Source of the DNA: Actinoplanes teichomyceticus ATCC 31121
Lineage (GTDB): Bacteria; Actinomycetota; Actinomycetes; Mycobacteriales; Micromonosporaceae
DNA: 64,000 nucleotides
Assembly (NCBI RefSeq): GCF_003711105.1
Contig: NZ_CP023865.1
Coordinates: forward strand, 5,543,001 to 5,607,000
Direction of reading: 5' to 3'
Shown here: positions 58,811 through 64,000 of the stretch, in pieces
Numbering within the stretch: position 1 is the stretch's first letter
Layout of the letters: every line of letters starts with the position of its first letter
Translations under genes and position numbers: made by a program
The notes under the pieces: generated by a model
What the model was told of the DNA's origin: nothing
The model's input: only the letters and a program-made list of their open reading frames with translations
Database searches by the model: none

Positions 58811-61800
58811 ATGGACCTCCGCGTTCGCCTCGGCGCCGGCATCCTGCTCGCCGGATTCCTGGTCGCCACCCCGGCCGCCGCGGCGGACCGTGACCCCGGA
58901 CCGCCGACCGCCACCCCGGCCACCGCCACGGACCGAGACTCCGGACCGCTCACCGCCACCCCGGGCGCCGCCGCGGACGGCGACCTCAGCACCGGCTTCG
59001 AGACCGGCCAGCCGCAGCCGACCTGGACCGACAGCACCGAGGCGAGCACCGGCGTCGGTGGCTACTGCTGCGGGCTGACCGGGATGCAGAGCGGTGTCCG
59101 CACCGAGCGGGCGCACACCGGCTCGGCCGCCCTGATGTACTCCGGCAGCGACCAGAGCGCCACCGCGTCCTACTCGTACCAGCGGATCTTCGACGTGAAC
59201 CTGCCGGTCACCGCCGCCAGCCGGCTGTCGTACCGGGTGTACCCGCAGTCCGGCGGGCATCTGGACGTCGCGGTAGACCTGGCCTTCACCGACGGCACGT
59301 TCCTGCGCGACTCCGGCGCGCTCGACCAGCACGGCGTGCGGGTGCACCCGGCGTTCCAGGGCAGCGGCAGCGTGCTGCGCTTCGACACCTGGAACAACGT
59401 CGTCTCGGACATCGGCCGGTACGTCGCCGGCAAGACGATCGACCGGATCCTTCTCGGGTACGACCAGCCCGCCAACACCGGCACGTTCCGCGGCTACCTC
59501 GACGACGTCACGATCACCCGCGACGCCGCCCCGGCCCGGCTCAGCGACTACGTGGAGACCCGGCGCGGCTCGGACTCGACCAGTGCGTACTCGCGCGGCA
59601 ACACCTTCCCCGGCGCGACCGTCCCGCACGGCTTCAACTTCTGGACACCGATCACCAACGGCAACAGCGACACCTGGCTGTACGAGTGGGCCGACACAGG
59701 CGTGCAGGGCTTCGGGATCAGCCACGAGCCGAGCCCGTGGATCGCCGACTACGCCCAGTTGCAGGTGATGCCGATGACCGGTGCGGTCAAGTCCACCCCG
59801 GACGCCCGCAGGTCCACGTTCCGCCATGCCGACGAGGTGGCCCGGGCGCACTACTACCGGACCCGGCTGGACACGTACGGCATCACCGCCGAGATGGCGC
59901 CCACCGACCATGCCGGGGTGATGCGGTTCACCTTCCCGGCCACCAGCGAGGCGGTGATCCTGTTCGACACGGTGGACAGCGGCACCGGCTCGCTCGCCGT
60001 CGACACCGCCGCCCGCACCGTCTCCGGCGAGATCACCCATCGGGGCCAGCGGATGTACGTGCACGCCACGGTCGACAGGGCGATCACCGCGACCGGCACG
60101 GTCACCGGGCAGGGCGTGACCAGCTGGGTGCGGTTCGCCACCGGCGCCGGCGAGCCGGTCACGCTGCGCATGGCGACCAGCTTCATCAGCGTGGCGCAGG
60201 CGCGCGACAACCTGGCGCAGGAGGTCGGGACGAAGAGCCTGGACACGGTCCGCGAGGAGGCGGCCGCGCTGTGGGACGCCCAGCTCGGCAGCGTACGGAT
60301 CGAGGGCGCCTCCACCGACCGGATGATCACCTTCTACTCGAACCTGTACCGGGCGCTGATGTACCCGAACAACCGGTCCGAGCTGGTCGGCGGGGTGCGG
60401 CGGCACCGGAGCCCGTACGACGGCCAGGTCCACGACGGCCAGATGTACGTCAACAACGGCTTCTGGGACACCTCGCGCGCGGCGTGGCCGCTGTACACGC
60501 TGCTCACTCCCACGCGCACCGGCGAGATGCTGGACGGTTTCGTCAACGCGTACCGGCAGAGCGGCTGGACGCCGCGCTGGTCCGGCCCGCACAACGTGGG
60601 CATGATGGTCGGCAGCAATCAGGACCTGGCGTTCGCCGACGCCTACGTCAAGGGCGTGCGCAACTTCGACCACCGGGCGGCCTACGCCTCGATGGTGAAG
60701 AACGCGACGGTGTACTCGGCGAACGGCGCGAACGGCCGGATCGGCAACCAGGTGTCACTGTTCAAGGGGTACGTGCCCACCGACGTCGCCGGGGAGTCCG
60801 CGGCCTGGACGCTGGAGGACGCCAACAACGACTTCGGGATCGCGCAGCTGGGCGCCGCCCTCGGCTACGGCGAGGACGCCGCGTACTTCCGCAACAAGGC
60901 GCTCGACTACGCCCAGCTCTTCTCCCCCTCGGTCGGCTTCTTCCGCGGCCGGCAGAGCAGCGGCGCGTGGCGCACCGGGGACGCCGACTTCGAGCCGCAC
61001 CTGTGGGGCTGCGAGTTCACCGAGGGCGCGCCCTGGCACTACGCGACGCCGGCGCCGCAGGACCCGCAGGGCATGGCCAACCTGTACGGCGGCCGCGCCG
61101 GGCTGGCCGCGAAGATCGACTCGGTGTTCGCGGCGCCGCGCGACTACCTGCCCGGCTGCTACGGCGGCGTCATCCACGAGATGAGGGAGGCCTACGACGC
61201 GAACCTCGGCCAGTACGCGCACTCCAACGAGCCGATCCACCACATGATCTGGATGTACAACTACGCCGGCGTCCCGTCGAGGACCCAGGACCGGGTCCGC
61301 ACCGTCCTGACCACCCAGTACGGCCCCGGCCCCGGCGGCGGCTATCTCGGCGACGAGGACAACGGCCAGATGTCGGCCTGGTACGTCTTCGGCACGCTCG
61401 GCTTCTACCCGGCGCGGATGGGCAGCACCGACTACACCATCGGCGCCCCGCTGCACCCGCGGGCCACGATCACGCTGGAGAACGGCCGCACGTTCGCGAT
61501 CTCCGCGCCCGGCGTCAGCGACACCAACCGGTACGTGCAGAGCGTGACGCTCAACGGCGTCGCGTACTCGAAGAACTACCTGACCCACGCCGACCTGGCC
61601 GCCGGCGGCACCCTGGAGTTCGCGATGGGCCCGAACCCGTCGTCGTGGGGCAGCGCCGCCGCCGACCTGCCGCCGTCGCTGACCACCGGCTCCGGGCCCC
61701 CGGCGCGACTGACCGATCGGGCCACCGGCGGCACGCTGACGGTCACCGGCGAGAACCCGCCGAACGAGGGCAGGGCCGCGCTGACCGACGACACCTCGCT

Positions 61801-62125
61801 GACCAAGTGGCTCACCACCGCGGGCACCGCCACCCTCACCGACCGCCTCGCCGGGAACCCGGTCGCCGTCCGGCAGTACACGCTCACCTCGGGGAACGAC
61901 TCCCCCGAGCGCGATCCGCGGGCGTGGACGCTGCAGGGCTCGGCGGACGGGGTCACCTGGGTGACGCTGGACAGCCGCAGCGACGTCGACTTCGCCGACC
62001 GGCGGCAGACCCGCGCCTTCGTCGTCCCCGGCACCCCGCCCGCCTACCAGCACTACCGGTTGCAGATCACCGCCAACCACGGGGCGCCGATGACCCAGCT
62101 CGCCGAGTGGCAGCTGCTCGGCTGA
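58811..62125 (+). CDS. Secreted GH92 alpha-mannosidase with discoidin-type modules
   Basis: A 1104-residue exported enzyme starting at ATG 58811 behind GGAGC. The signal peptide ends near AAAADRD, and a Thr/Pro/Ala linker follows. Residues about 58-240 form a galactose-binding-like module. The GH92 body (about 245-960) contains NNGFWDTSRAAWPLYTLL, SNEPIHHMIWMYNYAG and DNGQMSAWYVFGTLGFYP, the calcium-dependent family signature. The last 135 residues are an F5/8 type C (CBM32-like) module ending in MTQLAEWQLLG. It should trim alpha-mannosides from fungal or glycoprotein glycans outside the cell. Confidence 0.92.
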   Translation: MDLRVRLGAGILLAGFLVATPAAAADRDPGPPTATPATATDRDSGPLTATPGAAADGDLSTGFETGQPQPTWTDSTEASTGVGGYCCGLTGMQSGVRTERAHTGSAALMYSGSDQSATASYSYQRIFDVNLPVTAASRLSYRVYPQSGGHLDVAVDLAFTDGTFLRDSGALDQHGVRVHPAFQGSGSVLRFDTWNNVVSDIGRYVAGKTIDRILLGYDQPANTGTFRGYLDDVTITRDAAPARLSDYVETRRGSDSTSAYSRGNTFPGATVPHGFNFWTPITNGNSDTWLYEWADTGVQGFGISHEPSPWIADYAQLQVMPMTGAVKSTPDARRSTFRHADEVARAHYYRTRLDTYGITAEMAPTDHAGVMRFTFPATSEAVILFDTVDSGTGSLAVDTAARTVSGEITHRGQRMYVHATVDRAITATGTVTGQGVTSWVRFATGAGEPVTLRMATSFISVAQARDNLAQEVGTKSLDTVREEAAALWDAQLGSVRIEGASTDRMITFYSNLYRALMYPNNRSELVGGVRRHRSPYDGQVHDGQMYVNNGFWDTSRAAWPLYTLLTPTRTGEMLDGFVNAYRQSGWTPRWSGPHNVGMMVGSNQDLAFADAYVKGVRNFDHRAAYASMVKNATVYSANGANGRIGNQVSLFKGYVPTDVAGESAAWTLEDANNDFGIAQLGAALGYGEDAAYFRNKALDYAQLFSPSVGFFRGRQSSGAWRTGDADFEPHLWGCEFTEGAPWHYATPAPQDPQGMANLYGGRAGLAAKIDSVFAAPRDYLPGCYGGVIHEMREAYDANLGQYAHSNEPIHHMIWMYNYAGVPSRTQDRVRTVLTTQYGPGPGGGYLGDEDNGQMSAWYVFGTLGFYPARMGSTDYTIGAPLHPRATITLENGRTFAISAPGVSDTNRYVQSVTLNGVAYSKNYLTHADLAAGGTLEFAMGPNPSSWGSAAADLPPSLTTGSGPPARLTDRATGGTLTVTGENPPNEGRAALTDDTSLTKWLTTAGTATLTDRLAGNPVAVRQYTLTSGNDSPERDPRAWTLQGSADGVTWVTLDSRSDVDFADRRQTRAFVVPGTPPAYQHYRLQITANHGAPMTQLAEWQLLG

Positions 62126-62135
62126 CCGCGCCACC

Positions 62136-62159
62136 CGCCCGTCCCGGCCGGGACGGGCG
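62136..62159. terminator. Bidirectional hairpin between convergent genes
   Basis: A perfect 24-base palindrome starting CGCCCGTCCCGG (62136-62147) between the GH92 gene and the convergent secreted protein gene. In RNA it would have a long GC stem with almost no loop. No T-tract. Confidence 0.65.
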
Positions 62160-62175
62160 TCGCCCGTGCGCGACC

Positions 62176-62628
62176 TCAGTGCCAGACCGTGTAACGCACC
62201 TGCTGGATGGTGGGCTCGATGTACTCCACGGCGTACAGCACCCGGTACACCGCGCCGTCGGGCACGCCGGACGCGAGCACGGTCCGGGTCGAGGGCCGCT
62301 CGGCGCACGCCGTGACCGGATCGGTGTAGGTGGCCGCGGAGCCGTCCGCCGGGAAGAATCCGACCAGGAACGTCTGACAGCGGTCCGACGCGTCGGCCAC
62401 GTCCCGGATGTGCGAGACGCTGATCGTCGAGCAGGCCGACCGCGGCACGATGAGCGGCTGGCTGGCGACCCGGCCGCCCGCGTAGAAATCGGTGGCCGGA
62501 CGTGCCGGCGCGCACTGCGGCGCCGTCGCCTGCCCGCGGCCGGGCGAGGCGGTGGCCGCGGCGGGCGCCGCCACCGCCGTCAGGGCCGCCGAGACGACCG
62601 CCGCCGTCACGCTCCACGCTCTGCTCAT
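62176..62628 (-). CDS. Small secreted protein of unknown function
   Basis: A 150-residue exported protein starting at ATG 62628 with GGAGGGAG upstream. The signal peptide ends near ATASPG. The mature part has four cysteines (in APQCAPA, RSACSTI, DRCQTF and VTACAE), likely two disulfides, and a beta-rich core (VLASGVPDGAVYRVLYAVEY). It recalls small subtilisin-inhibitor-like or unnamed secreted actinobacterial proteins, but I cannot assign a family. A perfect Crp-type palindrome lies 20 bases upstream. Confidence 0.75.
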   Translation of the reverse strand: MSRAWSVTAAVVSAALTAVAAPAAATASPGRGQATAPQCAPARPATDFYAGGRVASQPLIVPRSACSTISVSHIRDVADASDRCQTFLVGFFPADGSAATYTDPVTACAERPSTRTVLASGVPDGAVYRVLYAVEYIEPTIQQVRYTVWH

Positions 62629-62648
62629 CGGAACTCCCTCCAACGCTA

Positions 62649-62664
62649 TGTGACTCAGGTCACA
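62649..62664. promoter_or_regulatory. Crp/GlxR-type palindrome
   Basis: TGTGACTCAGGTCACA is a perfect match to TGTGA-N6-TCACA, the site of cyclic-AMP receptor proteins. It lies 20 bases upstream of the start of the small secreted protein gene. So close to the start it might repress, unless transcription begins immediately downstream. Confidence 0.75.
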
Positions 62665-62772
62665 ACAGCTTTCTCCCGGGTTCCGCCGGAGGCAAGTCGT
62701 GCACCGTGCCAATCCGTCCGCCCGGTGACCGGTGCCGGCGGAGCGGGTCCGGGCGTGACCGGCGCCCGGACC

Positions 62773-64000
62773 TCACGGCGTGTACAGCGCGCGGTAGCGG
62801 GCCACCTCGGAGGTGTACCTGCGCCACTTCGGCGAGATGCCCCTCGCCTGGATCACGCTGGTCGCCGACGAGCGGTAGGCCGCCGCCAGCAGCAGGCCGG
62901 GGTCACCGGGCACCGACTTGAGCTTGTCCGCCTGGAAGCACAGCAGCCGGCCCATCGGCGGGATGGACATCTCCGGCGGGAACGGCGGCTTCGGCGGAAC
63001 CGCGGGCGGGGTGCCCGGCAGATAGCCGGCGAGCACACTCGGGGTCCAGCGGGCGATGCCGTACTCGTCCTTGGCCGGGTCGCTGAGATCCGGGTCGAAG
63101 TTGCTCTCCACCTTCAGCATCGCCGCGATCAGCGGCGGGTTCAGCCCCTCGGCGTCGCACATGGTGCCCGCCGCCACGATCAGCGGACGGTACTGCTCCG
63201 GGATGCCGACGCCGCGCTTGAGCAACTCGTCGCCCGCGAAGCTGGGCGACGGCGCGGCGTCCGGCCGGTCGTCCCGCCGCGACACGGTCACCGCCGTGGC
63301 CGTCCCGGCGGTGGCCAGGATCAGCGCCGCCGCGCCGGCCGCCACGAGCCGGCGAGGCACCCGCGACGCGCGCGGCGCCGGCTGCTGGCGCATCCGGGCC
63401 AGCAACTCGGCGGCCGGGTGCCGGGCCCGCTCCCCGTGGGTGGGCGCCAGGCAGTCGCGGATGATCGAGCGCCACGCCTCCGGCACGGTGTCCGGGACCG
63501 GCACCTCGGCGCGGGTCCGCACGTACTGCGCGGCGGCCAGCGCCCACGCCCGCTGGCCCGCGCCCGGGAACGGGAAGTCGCCGGTGAACGCCTGGTAGGC
63601 CAGCACGCCCAGCGCCCAGATGTCGGAGGTGGTGCGTACCGCGATGCCCCGCTCGCCGAGCGATTCGGTCCAGTACTCCGGCGGCAGGTAGCCGGAGGAG
63701 CCGATCGGCGGCAGGTAGCCGTGGGTGCCCTCGATCTCGGCGGTCAGCCCGAAATCGGCCAGGCGCACCGATCCGTCGTCCATCAGCAGCACGTTGGCCG
63801 GTTTCAGATCGCCGTGGATCCAGCCGTTCCCGTGCATGTACGCGATGCCCTCGCACACCTGGGTCACCAGCGCGGCGGCGTCCGGCAGCGGCCGCCCGGC
63901 GTGCTCGCGCATCAGGTCGGCGAGCGAGCCCCGGGCCCGCTCCATCACGATGACGGCCGCCCCGTCCAGGGCGGGAGCCTGCGGATCGTCCACGACCAGG
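62773..64000 (-). CDS. Ser/Thr protein kinase fused to an extracellular lysozyme-like domain (start outside window)
   Basis: The frame is open to the window edge, so the N-lobe with its ATP loop is missing. The visible part begins at the kinase hinge (AVIVMERARGSLADLM), then has the catalytic loop HGDLKPANVLL (HGD where HRD is usual), DFGLT, PPEYW and DIWALGVLAYQ. After the kinase comes a basic patch, one transmembrane helix (RRLVAAGAAALILATAGTAT), and an extracellular domain with PPLIAAMLKVESNFDPDLSD and EYGIARWTPSVL, which looks like a lytic transglycosylase or lysozyme fold with catalytic-type Glu in VESNFDP. About 409 codons are in the window. PASTA repeats are absent. Confidence 0.85.
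   Translation of the reverse strand, partial: LVVDDPQAPALDGAAVIVMERARGSLADLMREHAGRPLPDAAALVTQVCEGIAYMHGNGWIHGDLKPANVLLMDDGSVRLADFGLTAEIEGTHGYLPPIGSSGYLPPEYWTESLGERGIAVRTTSDIWALGVLAYQAFTGDFPFPGAGQRAWALAAAQYVRTRAEVPVPDTVPEAWRSIIRDCLAPTHGERARHPAAELLARMRQQPAPRASRVPRRLVAAGAAALILATAGTATAVTVSRRDDRPDAAPSPSFAGDELLKRGVGIPEQYRPLIVAAGTMCDAEGLNPPLIAAMLKVESNFDPDLSDPAKDEYGIARWTPSVLAGYLPGTPPAVPPKPPFPPEMSIPPMGRLLCFQADKLKSVPGDPGLLLAAAYRSSATSVIQARGISPKWRRYTSEVARYRALYTP

Noticed and set aside
1..64000. tRNA, rRNA, prophage or horizontally acquired island
   Set aside because: I saw no cloverleaf-like or rRNA-like sequence, no integrase or attachment repeats, and no abrupt change in base composition or codon style.

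Overview
The window is a GC-rich chromosomal segment from an actinomycete, most likely Actinoplanes or another member of the Micromonosporaceae. The type VII secretion (ESX) genes, SigB/SigF-type sigma factors, ROK and LacI regulators, an ABC sugar importer without its own ATPase, GTG/TTG starts and a CebR-type operator all point that way. I see no rRNA, tRNA, CRISPR array, insertion sequence, prophage or replication origin. Base composition and coding style look uniform, so this reads as resident chromosome.

Layout. 0-5.7 kb: part of an ESX locus (end of eccD, a 225-aa associated gene, eccE, eccB, a small helical protein and a WXG100/PPE-like protein). 5.7-12.3 kb: a monosaccharide ABC importer (mmsA-mmsB-chvE type) flanked by two ROK regulators, with a palindromic operator inside its promoter. 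12.4-17.2 kb: malQ, an alpha/beta hydrolase, a 25-bp tandem repeat, a DUF4097 gene and a divergent regulator that fuses an IS30-type HTH to a MarR-type domain. 17.4-22 kb: small acidic proteins, a DUF4383 membrane protein, an SDR, and a sigma factor fused to a STAS domain with a 54-aa zinc-ribbon protein coupled behind it. 22-29.9 kb: an OafA-type acyltransferase, a mannitol-dehydrogenase-family gene with a HAD phosphatase, a PQ-loop transporter, a UbiA-like membrane protein and an inositol-monophosphatase-family gene. 29.8-37.3 kb: an ABC importer and nucleoside hydrolase operon, divergent from two more mannitol-dehydrogenase paralogues. 37.4-53.8 kb: a stress and partner-switching block with STAS and STAS-HATPase proteins, two CheB methylesterases, CheR-PAS, a stress SDR, a DUF2795 protein, a carboxylate-amine ligase, SigB-type sigma, GAF-ANTAR and an Rv2629-like protein. 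53.8-62.7 kb: secreted glycan degradation (CBM2-bearing glycosidase, beta-propeller protein, LacI regulator, GH92 mannosidase). 62.8 kb to the end: a Ser/Thr kinase fused to a lysozyme-like domain, cut by the window edge.

Two themes link the genes. Sugar and polyol uptake and oxidation dominates 6-12, 24-37 and 53-62 kb. General stress control dominates 17-22 and 38-53 kb: at least ten genes have an upstream GTTT-N14/15-GGGYAN element (or a one-base variant), the pattern read by SigB/SigF-family sigma factors. One of these lies upstream of the sigma-STAS gene itself, so a single regulon may tie together genes that otherwise look unrelated. All starts, domains and promoters were read by eye; no database search was possible.
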